A stretch of 64,000 nt of DNA from Latrodectus hesperus (Eukaryota > Arthropoda > Arachnida > Araneae > Theridiidae): the NCBI GenBank assembly GCA_037975125.1, contig CM075857.1, forward strand, positions 74,977,345-75,041,344, in the 5' to 3' direction. Below the pieces are notes generated by a model that saw only the letters and a program-made list of their open reading frames with translations, was not told the origin of the DNA and did not search any database. Numbering within the stretch: position 1 is the stretch's first letter; the number at the start of each line of letters is the position of its first letter. The position numbers and the translations under genes were made by a program. Of the stretch, positions 23,646 to 36,064 are shown one piece after another.

Positions 23646-24701
23646 ATGGACATGTCAGCAATTAATTTAAACATCAGCAATAACGAAACGGATAACTGCA
23701 CATTCTATGTATCTGATGCATCTAGAGCTGGTGTTGGGGCGACACTCCTCTTCACATTTTTTGTTGGGGGGGCCGGAAATAGCATATTAAGTTTCCTAGT
23801 CATCCACCATACCGAAATGCATTGCACTATCAACATCCTATTGTCCACTATGGCTATATCCGACGCCATTATTTCCATAGTTTGTGTGCCATTTGACATG
23901 GCTAGCATCATTATGAACCAATGGGTGTTTGGAGAAAAGATTTGTCGAGCCCATTCATATCTTTTTACCATTCTGATAGTCCAGAATGTCACATTGCTTG
24001 TAATAATAAGCATAGATAGGTACTATATTCTGGTTCATCACAAAAACTATCTGTTTGGTTGCCGAACTACTGCTCTTATTCCTGGCTGCTTAGTTTTCTC
24101 TATCATTGTCTCTAGTCCACCACTTTTCGGATTTGGTAATTTCATGTTCGTAAACGATTACTGCAAGCAGAGCCATGACGTAGGAAGCAGCGATGTTATT
24201 TACTTAACCATTTTCACCAGTTTACTGTTTGTACTGCCCTGTGGTTTACTGCTCCTGGCATATGTCCACATTATTTTAACGATAAGGAAGACTAAACATC
24301 GGGTGACGCCTGCATTTCATCGTATCAAGAGACAGCAGCGACAGTCATCCCAGTCTTTTGAGACGCGTTTCAAACAGAAAACATTCGTCACAATATTATG
24401 GCTGTATGTTGCTGCAGTGATCTGCAAATTGCCCTCGGCTGTAACTTTATTGATACAGTTATTGAAGAATACTGTTGAATGTCCACATTCGCAACCTCTC
24501 ATGATCTTGACGTACTTAAACTCAGCTGTCAATCCTTTTATATATGCATCCAAGATAACAACTTATTGGATGGTATTAAATGGAAAATTCGGAAGAGTGA
24601 AAGACCATGTCCGCAGCTTGCGCCAAAGTAGAAAACAAAGTAACAGAGAAAGCATTTATAAAATTTCTATCGGAAGTCCGTCAGCATCCACTTCCGCCTA
24701 G
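23646..24701 (+). CDS. class A (rhodopsin-like) GPCR, closest to the GPR45/GPR63 (PSP24) group
   Basis: A single-exon frame of 351 residues, a normal length for a class A receptor. The N-terminus has three sequons (NIS, NET, NCT at residues 9-19). TM1 holds GxGN (N45), TM2 D73, TM3 starts after C100 and ends DRYY (124-127), ECL2 has C173, TM5 P198 and TM7 NPFIY (296-300). The TM2-TM3 region (NILLSTMAISD, W-x-FG-x-x-x-C-R) and the ICL3-TM6 junction (RIKRQQ, then FKQKTFVTIL) resemble human GPR45/GPR63. Two hallmarks are lost: the TM6 CWLP is CKLP (K261), and TM4 has no tryptophan. The ligand is unknown. The start follows an in-exon UTR with an acceptor at 23501; AATAAA signals follow at 24888 and 25058. 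An orphan amine- or peptide-type receptor is the alternative. Confidence 0.85.
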   Translation: MDMSAINLNISNNETDNCTFYVSDASRAGVGATLLFTFFVGGAGNSILSFLVIHHTEMHCTINILLSTMAISDAIISIVCVPFDMASIIMNQWVFGEKICRAHSYLFTILIVQNVTLLVIISIDRYYILVHHKNYLFGCRTTALIPGCLVFSIIVSSPPLFGFGNFMFVNDYCKQSHDVGSSDVIYLTIFTSLLFVLPCGLLLLAYVHIILTIRKTKHRVTPAFHRIKRQQRQSSQSFETRFKQKTFVTILWLYVAAVICKLPSAVTLLIQLLKNTVECPHSQPLMILTYLNSAVNPFIYASKITTYWMVLNGKFGRVKDHVRSLRQSRKQSNRESIYKISIGSPSASTSA

Positions 24702-24887
24702 TGAAAAGAAACAAGTTGCACCATGATTGCTTGAAAAAAATGCGTATAGCAATACATTAACTGTATCAGCACGTATTTTTTACTCACGAGTAACACTGAT
24801 TGAGAAAAATGGAGCAATATTTTTATAATTTAATATTTTTCAAATTTCTTGATTCAAAACTGTGCAAAAATACTTATTTTAAAAAAT

Positions 24888-25063
24888 AATAAAATAAAGA
24901 ATAAAATTAGTGTTGTTTCCCACCGATGACACACAGTATTATTGTTCATATTTAATTGTTAATATGATATTGAGTATTTATATATTGATATAAATTTGAA
25001 GTTATTTCAATGTGTCCAAATATTTATTTTATAACGCATTGTATATGTTTGATGGAAAATAAA
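24888..25063 (+). terminator. poly(A) signals downstream of the GPCR
   Basis: Overlapping AATAAA hexamers at 24888-24893 and 24893-24898, and another at 25058-25063, lie 190 to 360 nt after the stop codon. This allows short and long 3' UTR forms. Confidence 0.5.
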
Positions 25064-25372
25064 ATATTGAAAATTTATGTTTTTTTCTGACTGTTTTTAT
25101 AGTTTGTTTCCCTTCAAATGAATAATTTTTTTTGAGAAAAAAGAATACAAAATGATAATAGTTAATTATTAGTTAGTGCACGCGCGTTTGACAAAAATGA
25201 ATACAATAAAATTTTTGAAACAATAGCTAAAATAAAAATAAATCATATTTTATAAAAAAAAAGAGGAAAGTCCTCCGACTTTTTTAATCACAGCCATGAA
25301 TTGGTGTATTGAATTTAATACATATTTTAAAATTCAATTTTTAATTCTAGCACATGAAACGTCTCATTAAAT

Positions 25373-25374
<2 letters not shown>

Positions 25375-25445
<71 letters not shown>
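25375..25445. repeat. (TA)n microsatellite
   Basis: An uninterrupted alternating TA tract of about 71 bp in the AT-rich interval between the GPCR and the CpG-rich island. Confidence 0.95.
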
Positions 25446-25448
<3 letters not shown>

Positions 25449-25884
25449 TTATTGATAATTACTTAAAAACAATATAATTAAATATATTTTTAAAAAAATA
25501 TTCATATAATATAAAAATATAATGACTTTGAAAATGTTTCTTGAATAATTTTGTTTATTAAAATTAAAACAATTTCTATTTTAATATTAATTATTTAAAA
25601 TGTTTTTCTGATAAATAATCTAAGAACAACCTATATACCCAGTGGTGCAAATATAAAATATACCACTGCTATTACAGATTGCCTATTTGGCCAAATATGT
25701 TTTGTATATTTGTGCCACAATAATGATAAAATATATAATCTGTAATGTTGTAAATATAGAAAAGTAAACTTAACTGGTATTTTACACCCCAACAAAATCT
25801 GTTGTTTTTATGATAGAAGTTATTTATAGAGAGAAAATTTTTTTAAAAGTATGGATGCTGATTACATTCAGTTGCCACTTTTTT

Positions 25885-26450
25885 CTTAATAATTAACTAT
25901 GGAATTGAATTTCGTGTCTTAAAGAAGACTTGCTTTTTCTACCACAACAAACAGCCCTATTTTTTCGAAACGGAAACCTCCAAATGGCTGGAGGAACCTC
26001 AAGAAGACATTTGAGACGATTCTTTCCCATGGCCTCCGAGCAGGGTCGATTGCTTGGAATGAACTGAGTAGAAACTGCCATTTCCGGACCCCGCAGTTCG
26101 CGCCTGACTAATTAATGAGGGACCGGACAGTGTTTCCTCTCGACTCTGTTTTAATGGCCCCTCATTACGTGACGTCCTGAACAAGGGTTGTCCTTGGGAC
26201 GGTCTGTGACGTCAAATGATCGGCCCGGTCGCACGCGGAAGCCCCTGCCTCCAGTCGGTCTCCACTTTCGCGACTGCTAATGATGCCCGCCAATTGGAAG
26301 CGGCCAACGCGTTTTGGTACAAAATGTTTTTATAACCGCTGATATAATAGGTAATTTTATACATCGTAGATTATAGTGAGATGACGTGAGCGCGTCAAGT
26401 TGAACCTCAAGTAAATGTGGGCGGGGTTTTGTTTTGGGGAATATCTATAG
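25885..26450. promoter_or_regulatory. GC- and CpG-rich non-coding island
   Basis: In a background of very low GC, 26041-26320 contains about 23 CpG dinucleotides. The region carries TGACGTC-type sites (about 26170 and 26208), a CTAATTAATGAGG homeobox-like site (about 26107), a GCCAATTGG palindrome (about 26289) and CTAATGATG. No frame is convincingly coding; two minus-strand frames of about 60 codons overlap it. It looks like a conserved promoter or enhancer core, but neither transcription nor conservation can be seen here. Confidence 0.4.
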
Positions 26451-26737
26451 GTTCAGCAATTTTGTTTCCAAAAATTTTTTAAAAAATCGAATAATATTCA
26501 ATACAAATTTAATCATATTCAAAAGGCTTATTGCTCTTAATATTTAATCTGTTCCAAAAATGAAAGAACGTGATAAAGGAACGTGTTTACATTTCATTTA
26601 TTAATTGAATAATATATTTACGAATTGATATTACTGCATTAGACAAAGGTTCGATATGAAATAAAATTTGCATGGAATATTGACATTGACGTGATTATTT
26701 CAAACTGAATCTTTCTCTAAAGATAAGGAAGATATTA

Positions 26738-26850
26738 TTGTTGTTGTCTAGAGTGCCAAGTATGCCGGCGATATGAGGTGCGCTGCCCCACTTTTCCAAC
26801 ATAGGAAAGATATTAATATAGTGTTTTGACTAAACCGTGAATCGCTTATA
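26738..26850 (-). repeat. fragment of the SINE family seen at 6320
   Basis: It starts TTGTTGTTGTCTAGAGTGCC and includes GCGCTGCCCCACTTTTC and GACTAAACCGTGAATC. These align with 6322-6395 of the earlier copy (GGGCTGCTCCACTTTTC, GACTGAACCATAATTTG). The tRNA-like head is absent. Confidence 0.65.
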
Positions 26851-26859
26851 AATCATAAT

Positions 26860-27190
26860 AGACCATTTTATACAGATATTTTTGCCTTAAAAGTGTAGTA
26901 TGAAATCTTTATACAAACATTTATTAAAATATTTTAAAATAAATTCTGAAAATTTTGATAAAAAGTTTTTAAAATAAGCTATATGCTTTAAAATGAAATT
27001 TTAATAAATTTACGGACTAAATTTAAATTGAATATTTTAATTTTTAAAAGGTTTAAATACTCATTATGAGTTGTGGACATCTTTTTAATATATTGCATTA
27101 TATAAAGAAATCTTTATAAAAGTTTTGCGTAAAAATATCACAAAACAAGAAGAATGATTAAAGCATTAAAAGCGTATTTATGATTAAAAA
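26860..27190. other. AT-rich interval before the Tc1 element
   Basis: Stop-rich in all frames; nothing recognised. Confidence 0.5.
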
Positions 27191-27192
27191 TA

Positions 27193-28599
27193 CACTACTG
27201 GCCATTAAAATTGCTACACCAGGAAAGCGGCACACTACACTCGTGAAATTTGCATGACAGGTAGAACTTGCTGTGATATGCAAATGATTAGATTTTCAGC
27301 GCATTCATACAAAGCAGGCGACAGTAGCGACATCTACAATGTGTATAAAACCAGAGATTTGACAGCAGTTTTCTCACACTCAATTTCCGTTTCAACGTTG
27401 TTTTCGGCAAAGAAAGTTGTTGTAATGCCTTGTGTAAGAAGAAGAAATGCCTATCAGAACGTGTCTGACTTTGATCGAGGAAGGATTATAGCCTACCGGG
27501 TTTGCGGTTTATCGTACCGCAATATTGCTGCTCGCGTCTGTCGAGACCCCATGACTGTTAGCAGAATATGGAATCGATGGGTTCAGGACAATCATACGGA
27601 ACGTCATGCAGGATCTCAGCGACCCCCCATCACTAACAGCAGAGAAGACAGACATCTTATCCGCATGGTCACAAGGGATCGTACAGCCACGTCACTAACC
27701 CTGATTCGAGAAATGGAGTCATTTGTAAGGCAACAATTTTCTGCTCGAACAGTTCGACAACGTTTGCAGCAGCATGGATTGTCTGCACGGCGACCATGGC
27801 TTCGACTACCATTGACGCTGCGTCAAAGACAGGAGCGCCTTCAATGGTGTGATCAGCGATGAACCTGGACGCGGAATGGCATCACGTCATCTTTACAGAT
27901 GAATCTCGGTTCTGTATACAGGACCATGATGGCCGCATCCGTGTTTGGAGGTATCGTGGAGAACGCGCATTCCCAGCTTGCATTGGACATCACCATACTG
28001 GCCCATCTGCTGGAGTGATGGTATGGGGTGCCATTGGATACACGTCTCGATCATCTTTTGTTCGCTTTACCGGCACTTTGAACAGCAACCGTTACATTTC
28101 CAATGTGTTAAGGCCCGTGGCTCTGCCCTATCTTCGAGGCCTCCCTAATGCTTTGTTTCAACAGGATAATGCACGACCGCATGTTGCCCGTACTGTTCTG
28201 AACTTCCTTGATACAGAACAGGTTCGACTGTTACCCTGGCCAGCACGTTCTCCTGATCTGTCACCAATTGAGAACGTGTGGTCAATGGTTGCCGAGCGAT
28301 TGGCATGCCATCACTCACCATCCACTACTATCGATGAACTGTGGCATAGTGTTGAAGGTGCATGGACTAAGATCCCCGTACATGCCATAGAATCTGTGTT
28401 TGACTCCATTCCTAGGCGGATAAATGCTGTTATTGCAGCCAGAGGTGGCTGTTCTGGGTACTGATTTCTCAAGATCTATACATCCTAATTTCCTGTAAAT
28501 CTAATCACTTGTTCTTTCCACTATAATGTATGTGTCCAATAAATATCGTTCTGTTATTTGCATTCCTTCTTGGTGTAGCAATTTTAATGGCCAGTAGTG
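27193..28599 (+). mobile_element. Tc1-type DNA transposon with perfect 28-bp inverted repeats
   Basis: The left repeat (27193-27220) starts CACTACTGGCCATTAAAATT. The right repeat (28572-28599) is its exact reverse complement. TA dinucleotides flank both ends (27191-27192 and 28600-28601), as expected for Tc1/mariner insertion at TA. Total length is 1,407 bp. The perfect repeats suggest a fairly recent insertion, although the transposase is damaged. The relic at 50900-52202 ends in a diverged version of the same repeat. Confidence 0.95.
27425..28464 (+). pseudogene. Tc1-type DD34E transposase, two lesions
   Basis: The likely start is the ATG at 27425 (MPCVRRRNAYQNVSDFDRGR). A paired-like helix-turn-helix part follows (GLSYRNIAARV...PMTVSRIWNRW), and the frame stops at TGA 27860-27862 after QERLQWCDQR. 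The catalytic half is open in another frame (27859-28464), with D at 27898 (FTDESRF), D in FQQDNARPH, and E in SPDLSPIENVW with 34 residues between them: the DD34E triad. The break has two parts. A CGA-to-TGA change is likely at 27860, and one base has been lost at about 27870, where ACGGCG is expected and ACGCG is read. No active enzyme is expected. Confidence 0.9.
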
Positions 28600-28609
28600 T
28601 AAATTGCAT

Positions 28610-30560
28610 GTTCCAAGGAAGTTACTTTTTTACAAAAACATGCAAAAAATATATAAAATAAAGTTCTATTTAATTAAATATAACTTTATTTTAATTAAAC
28701 TATCTAGCCTAAAATAAAAATTCAAAAATTTTAAACGAAATTAAATTAAAACAGTCGAATTTTTTATCCTCTATGGATCAGAATTTTCTGAAAAAATTTA
28801 TGACACATAAATAAATTTTAAGATATAAATTTTTTTTTCATAATATTTTAGGAACTTTTAATAAAGTTAAAATGAAATCATATAAGTGATTCATTTTTTT
28901 ATTTTAGTTTTATTTTCCTAGAATAATGACACATTTGAGTTAGACAAAATTTGGCAATATTATTCCAAAAATAACAAATGCTCTGAATATGATAACTACA
29001 TATGGCAAATACAAATTGGAATGAAACTTTAAGACCATAATTTGAAGCCGATTTAAATGAGATTAAATGTACTTATTATTTCATAATGCTAATAGATACC
29101 ATTTTCTGTATATGTATATATTATAATATTTTAAATAAAGTTTTAAAAATTGTTTAGAGTATGATATAATATATAGTATCAATATTGTGGAAAAAATCTT
29201 TAACACCAAGCATTAATTAATTAGGTTCTTCTTGACGCAAATTATCAAGGTACATATAAAAATATTCAATGATTTCAGATTAAAAATTGTAAATTCTGAT
29301 GACTTAACATATATGAATGTACGAGTGTAACAAAATTGATCTTAGTAATTGTACCTGAAGACAAAATGTTGCATGGTTATAATATAAATAATACAAACAT
29401 TATAAAGTCAAACAAATAAAAAAATACAAATACATAATACGAATTATGCAATAAATATAGCATAACTCGTGATTTGATACAAACAAAAATATGATTCTAT
29501 AATATTTAATTATTTTTAATATATAACTGTCTTTGATATAAAAAAAACTTCTTAAATATATTATATAAAAAAAGGATGTTTAATTTTTCATTGAAATTTG
29601 CCACAGAAAACAAACTGTTTGAAAACATGATTCAGTTTAGTTTTTTTTTTTATTTATTATTTGTAACTTTAAAATCACTGATGAATTAATAAAAAAAAGA
29701 TTAATAAAATAGATTAATTTTTAAGTGTTCAAAATACTATAGTGATAAAATTAAGTAATTTTTAGTGATCTTTAAGAAAAAAATTAAGAAAGAAATTATA
29801 AAATAATTTATTATTTTAATTACATAATGTATTGTTTTTATTTATATCAGAATATAAATGATAATGCTACTGTTGATTTAACTGTACTAAATGTAAGTTA
29901 ACAACAATAATAAAAAAGAGAAAAAAATGAGGAAAAAATAAAAATAAAGATGCTTCGTTATAGTAAAAATTTAAGTATTTCTTTTTTAAAACAGGATATT
30001 TCTTATATCTAATTCTGTCTGTAGCAAATTGATCATTGTGTTTACAAATTACTATCATATTAAATATCAATGAGTTAAGAGAAAGAAAAAAGCTAACTTA
30101 TATTCTCCATTTGTAAATAAATACTTATGTACATGAAATGATAAATATATTATCAATTAATGTAAAGATTTTTTTTTTGTTATTTCAAGAGCTGCAACTT
30201 CAGCTGGCATTAACGTAAGGAATCCTCAAAAGTTTATAAAAATTTTATTAGTCAGTTCAATCGTGTCTTTTTATATAGTTAAGGCTCATGGAACTGTTTT
30301 GGATTACCAGAACTTTCTTTATTTGAAAAGAATCCTTTAAATTTGTACTTAGAATATTTATTACACTTAAATAGAATTCTACTATAGTTAATCAAAATCA
30401 CCAAGAAACAAACGTATTAAAACATTAGCCAATCCAAAGTAAAAACCAAAATAATTGGAACCAGGATTATGATTCTGATTACTGTTAAAGAATTCGAAAA
30501 CTCATAGATGTTGCTGATATCTTTTTATTGGAGAGAAACTTGTCGAAACATTTTGGATGT
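28610..30560. other. AT-rich interval, nothing coding
   Basis: Only low-complexity A/T sequence and short frames. About 29213-29245 resembles a decayed copy of the dispersed repeat whose best copy is at 51976-52020. Confidence 0.5.
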
Positions 30561-31020
30561 AACATTTCATAATGTTTCGTATCTATCCAGACTTATAATC
30601 TCCAATAGGCTTCTTTGTCCCAATTAGTCCTGAGCAAGGACGTAAAAGTGGCAAGGTCAAGGAAGTCGAAAGGAATCCACAGTAATCGGGGCCAGGGTTA
30701 AATGTCGAGCATATCGGAAGCGTCGCCAGTGAAAACATGTACAAATGAGCAACAGAAACAAAAATTTGCAAGGGGCTGTTCAATTAAATTGATGTTTGCT
30801 CAGCATAGAGAGGATGTCATGTGACTGAAGCAGCCTTATTCCATTTCATCCTCATTCGACGTCGGGCCATCGTCCGGTGATCAACTGTGCCTGGAGTGTC
30901 CGTATTTTCTGACAGTCCCAGTGGCCATAGGACAAAATAATATTCCTGCCGGACTTCCGTCGTGTGGCTGTGTGCTCCTTTAACTGTAACTGAATGCATT
31001 ATTTACGTGTTCATTGGTCC
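30560..31020. other. GC-richer non-coding segment of unknown nature
   Basis: Base composition stands out from the flanks, with CpG-containing strings such as CGACGTCGGGCCATCGTCCG near 30857. The longest frames (minus, 30583-30783 and 30817-30999) show no domain. It could be a regulatory element, a non-coding exon or an old transposon piece; no ends or signals decide between these. Confidence 0.3.
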
Positions 31021-31029
31021 CTGCCAGTT

Positions 31030-34000
31030 TGGATCTAGCAAATATCGTCTCTCATTCCATTACTTTTTCACATTTATTTATTAACTTCATCTAGAAAGGA
31101 CTTGAATCTCATTTTCAAGGGTATGTCATTTTTTTTCATTGATGTAAATATTTCTTCAATTTTTCAAATTTATATAATGAAATTACTATTAACACTCTTC
31201 TACTGAAAAATTGTAAAGCTTTAAATATGTAAAAGAATTTTATTCATAAACTAATTTAACGTTTAATGCCGCTTTACTGATCTAGAATTTGTTCATTGAA
31301 AAGCTTTATATAATAGACATTACTTTTGTTCTTATGTTTAGAACTTATAAAGAATGAAAAAATTTATAATATTAAATTTTAGGCTTGATACTGGAAGAGA
31401 ATGTTTAAATATAACCTACCATATTTTCTGTACATATATAATTTTCTTATTCCTATAATTGTAATTGCTGTAATTTTTTTTTGAATATGAAAAACTACAC
31501 AGATGATAATTTTATAATTCTTCATAGATTTTTTTAGTATTCTTATCATTCTTCATAAAATTTACATAGTAAAATTTTATTCTCAGCATTTTATGTCAAA
31601 GTTAAAAAAGTGTAATTTAAAATAATACTGTTTAAATATTAAAAATTCAGATAGTAATTAAAAAATAATCTCAAACTTTTATTTAAAAACTAAAATTGCG
31701 TTTTTCATATGTTCACATTTAAATTACGCAATACTTTTTATATTGCGTAATATTTAAATTGAGTAGTATAATTTAAATTGCGTAGTATATTTTTAATAGA
31801 AAAGCACTGTGACTTTTTCTCCATTATTTTCGAAAGTATTTTAAAAATGAGAGGAAAAAATTATTCATTTTACCTGTGTACAACAGAGAAGCAAAGTTTA
31901 CAGCTGAATCTTATCACTCGTTACCACAATAACTACTGATGATTACGTTTAAAACTTTTCACAAATGATATGCATTTAATTAATATAATTAAGAATATGT
32001 TAGAAGAAAGAAAAAAATATATATATGAATAAAAATATATATGAGAAAAAAAATATATATGAGTACATAAATATAAATTTTTAATGGGAATATAATGAAA
32101 ATTTTGTCTTTAAAATCTCATTTAGCATCTTAATGATCATTTTAAATCCTATCTTAATGGCTAAAATATGTTACTAAGCTCTTTTCATCTCATATATATG
32201 AAGTAAATTATCAATAATTCTCCGTTAAAAATATAGTAATTGGAGACTTTTTCAGCATTTTTAATGTTTAATGATAGAATGCATTGTATCACATTTATTA
32301 AGAGAAAATGATTTGTTACTGAGGAATATTTTAATACTTGTTTCTCAGCTAAACCAACATAAAATTTTATAGAATAATTCAAAGACTGATTTATACTAAT
32401 TTATTTAAAGCAATAAAAAATTACTTTCTTTAAAGATATTCAATAAAAATCAAAAATGGTTTAGCTAAAAGCTTTCAAATTTTAATTATTTTACTGTAAA
32501 ATTACCTATTCACAATTTTTATTATCTTATAATTTAGTTGATCCCATTGAAATTATCAATATAAAATCTACTCTGTATAAACATTTTAGATATGAATATT
32601 TTAAAATTAAGAAAAAGAACAAGTTTTTTCTAGATGTCTCTTACAATTGATAGTTACGTAACTCTATTTTGAACAGTATTTATTTAAATTCTGATTTATG
32701 TACTCTAATGAAACAGGTTATCGATAACGGGTAAGGAAATTATTCATCCTGGAAGAAAAGTTTACATAAGGGATCTATAATCTGATCAAAGTGCAAAAGC
32801 TCACGATATTATTTGCATTCACCTTGAAAGTCATGAAATTTCGTGACTGTATACTATGTATAAAGGTCATGTCTCAAAAACTAGTCCCTAAAATTTTAAA
32901 ACGCTAATTTCCTTTCTTAGAAGTTTTCACTAAAGTCATTGTTGAATGGCAATAAATTTATAATTAGTTCCAAAGTGTAAAGTATTAGTTTTTAAAAATA
33001 CTTATAAAAAGAGAATAATTTTAACATAAACGCATGGAATTTTTTAACATGATCAAAATATAAGAAATTTTCTTTGCTACTAAGAATATAAACAATTTTC
33101 ATGATAACTGATATTATAAAATATAAAATCAATTAATTCGTAAGAGACTTCGCAATGTCAGATTTTTATATAAGGAAAAAATATGACAATTAGATATTAC
33201 AGCTCCTGAATTTTTGTGTTGAAGATTTCGAAGCATTTTAAAAGAATTTAAGAAATATTATGAAGTTTTGAAATTATTTAAGAATAATACTATAAAAAAT
33301 GTGTTAAAGGTATTCAATTATCAATAAGTTATGAAAATTAATATTATGTCTTAATTATTATCAAATGACATTAATGTATATTGGTAAAGAAAAACATTAT
33401 TTTTATTAGTAAAATTTTTTTTCTTAACACCCATGTAAATTTTGTTACCAAACTGGCTCATAAAAGTCTTTTTGACTTTAACTAAAGTCAATTTGGTAAA
33501 TCTACTGCTGGAGAAAAAAGATATTTAGGTTATAATTTAGATGTGCAGTTACATTTATTATTCACTATAAAAGCTTTACTTTTTTTTTACTGCAGTTTCA
33601 AAACGTATTTTTTTCATAAATATTTCAATATTCCATGAAAATTGTTGCAAAAATATGCAGAACTTCCCCAGTTTGTAAGATATTATATTTCTACAATAAA
33701 AAAGTATATATATGCAACATTTAAAATTTAACATTGAATATCATTTTTAATAGTTTTTTAAAGTAGAAAAACAATTTGTATAGAATTTATTTAACAGGAT
33801 ATGCTCGAAAATTTAAAGATAAAATCAAAAGGAGATGACACATGTCAAAACTACACCAAGAACTTGTTTTCTAACAATCTTTATAAGTTACGTTTTTATA
33901 CTTTTATGGAAACATATTTATCATAATTTATTTATGATATTTAAATTTTTTAACTTTCTCCGAAGGATTCAAAAAGTATTTTCTAGATACTGAAATGTTT

Positions 34001-36060
34001 CCATATACTTAATTACATAAATATGTAATTATTGCTCTAATAGTCTAAGAATATTTAGTCCAGTTTTCTTTAATTATTCCTTTTGTAAACTTTAAAATAT
34101 TTTTCAATTTTGTAGATAGTTTATTAAAAATTATATAAAAGTAATTTTAATTTTCATTTTTTAATAAGATTAATGGCCCTAAAGTTCATTTAAAAAAATG
34201 CTTAAATTTTTACTGAGTTTACCAATGTTTGTTGCATTTTTTTATTCATTTATCTGCCTAATTATCTTTAGTATGTAATAATATACTTAAGATTTTGCTG
34301 GTATTTGGAAACATGTATGATTAATTTATAAATAGGCTTTTTAAAGCTTGTATATATTTGAGCAACATACTGATAAAAGATATTATGATTTTTAACGTAT
34401 TTTACTCAAAATCAAGCTCTATTTAAAATGCAGACAACATGTAATTTATTAGAATGAGGATGTGCAAAGGATACTGTAACCCATATTTTCTCAAATACAT
34501 TTTTAAAAGGACTCTAAAACTCTCTTTCCGTTTTTTCTTGACGATTCTTCAAATGTCTATCATATAGTTTCCCATTTTTCAAGCTTATCTATGGAGTTAT
34601 TCCTAATGTTTTCACGAAAGTTCCGTTCACAAATGAAGTTCCCGTCATAGAATCCAAGAAACAAAAAAAAATCAATTAACATTTCGAAGAATTTTGAAAT
34701 ATGAAATTCCATAATAGAATCATTCTTTCATTCATATTTTTTGTAATTACATATGAGGTTTATTTTACATATATAGAATTTTCATACATAAAAAGCTCTT
34801 TTGTGAGGAGTTCTGTTTTAATTATTACGTTATTTATAGCAAGTTTACATCGTGTACATGTGGAGAAAAAATGAATGAAATCATTTTCCATGTTTATTTT
34901 AAAAAAGATAAAGTGTAAGAAAAACGAAGCCGCTGTAAAAAATCTTTTTCATCTCTAGTAGCTCACAAAATAAAATAAAAAATTGTATGTGATATTTGAA
35001 AGTAATGAATGGAATGTCTCAGTTCTTCGTGAAAGAAAGTATCATTTTCACATGATGTCATCTGCTATAAGTAGACTTTGTTGTAACCGTAACCTTATCT
35101 TCCGATTATCTGAGACGAATGTGTATTCCTTTTTCTTTCTGTTAGCAAGGGTAACAGATGATTTTCTAGAAGTGAGCTTAAAGAAGATAAATGGGCGATT
35201 TCTCAAAAAATTCATGATTGTTTTTTTTTTTAAGTTCAAGATAATTAAGTGAATGAAAAATACTTAAATTTGGAACAGTGAGTGAATTTTTTGTACTTAT
35301 GTAATAGCCTTATCTTTCGATAGCTAGGCAATGTTTCGTTCGTTTATATGAAACAGTGGTTTCAAGTTAAATATAGTTTTCTTTACATTAATAATTAAAA
35401 TAAACATAAATATTTATTAATTCAGATAATTAGATTTATTTATCAGCATTAGTTTTATTCAGTTTATTTAATTACATTTTAATAAATATATACATATTTG
35501 GCAAAAATAACACAAATATTTTTAATAATGTTAAGTTTTTAAATGAAAGAAAATATATTAATAGACCGTGGACTACTTATTTTAGTGACTCGACTCTACA
35601 TTTGAATTCGGAGTAATTTCAAGAAAAATTGCTTACACTCTGTTTTTATTCGAAATACATGAGCGAAGACAGTCTATGAGGGATTCGCAAACACGCACAT
35701 GTCTTCCATCTTTGGCTGTAGTGCCTACATACGTGAATTGTGTTTTTGGTAAAATAAAGAACATAAAATCAAAAATATAATAAGAATACTGTCGAGACAG
35801 ATGCTTAAAAGAACTTTACGAATTACAACAACATCAATTTAACCGGATATTAAGGATTCAGTTAAGCAAAAAAAAAAACAATATTTTACATTAAGACTAA
35901 AGTAAACACTGTCTCCCAGCAGTAATGAAAAATTTTTATTATAAATGTATTTTGTTTTTCATAGAATCATTTGTTTTCTTCTAAGGAAACCTTTCTTTTT
36001 TACATAATTTTTTTTGAAATACATTCCTCTTCTTGACAAACGTGTCAGATTTTAGTGAAT
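31030..36060. other. 5-kb AT-rich gene desert
   Basis: Short frames only (at most about 89 codons, 34983-35252), none with recognisable motifs. No SINE boxes, terminal repeats or splice-bounded open frames were recognised. Short imperfect inverted A/T repeats occur but are expected at this composition. Confidence 0.5.
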
Positions 36061-36064
36061 TTGG

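Noticed and set aside
27254..27424. Extended N-terminus of the Tc1 transposase from the ATG at 27254
   Set aside because: The 57 extra residues do not resemble transposase sequence; the family-like start is MPCVRRRNAY at 27425.
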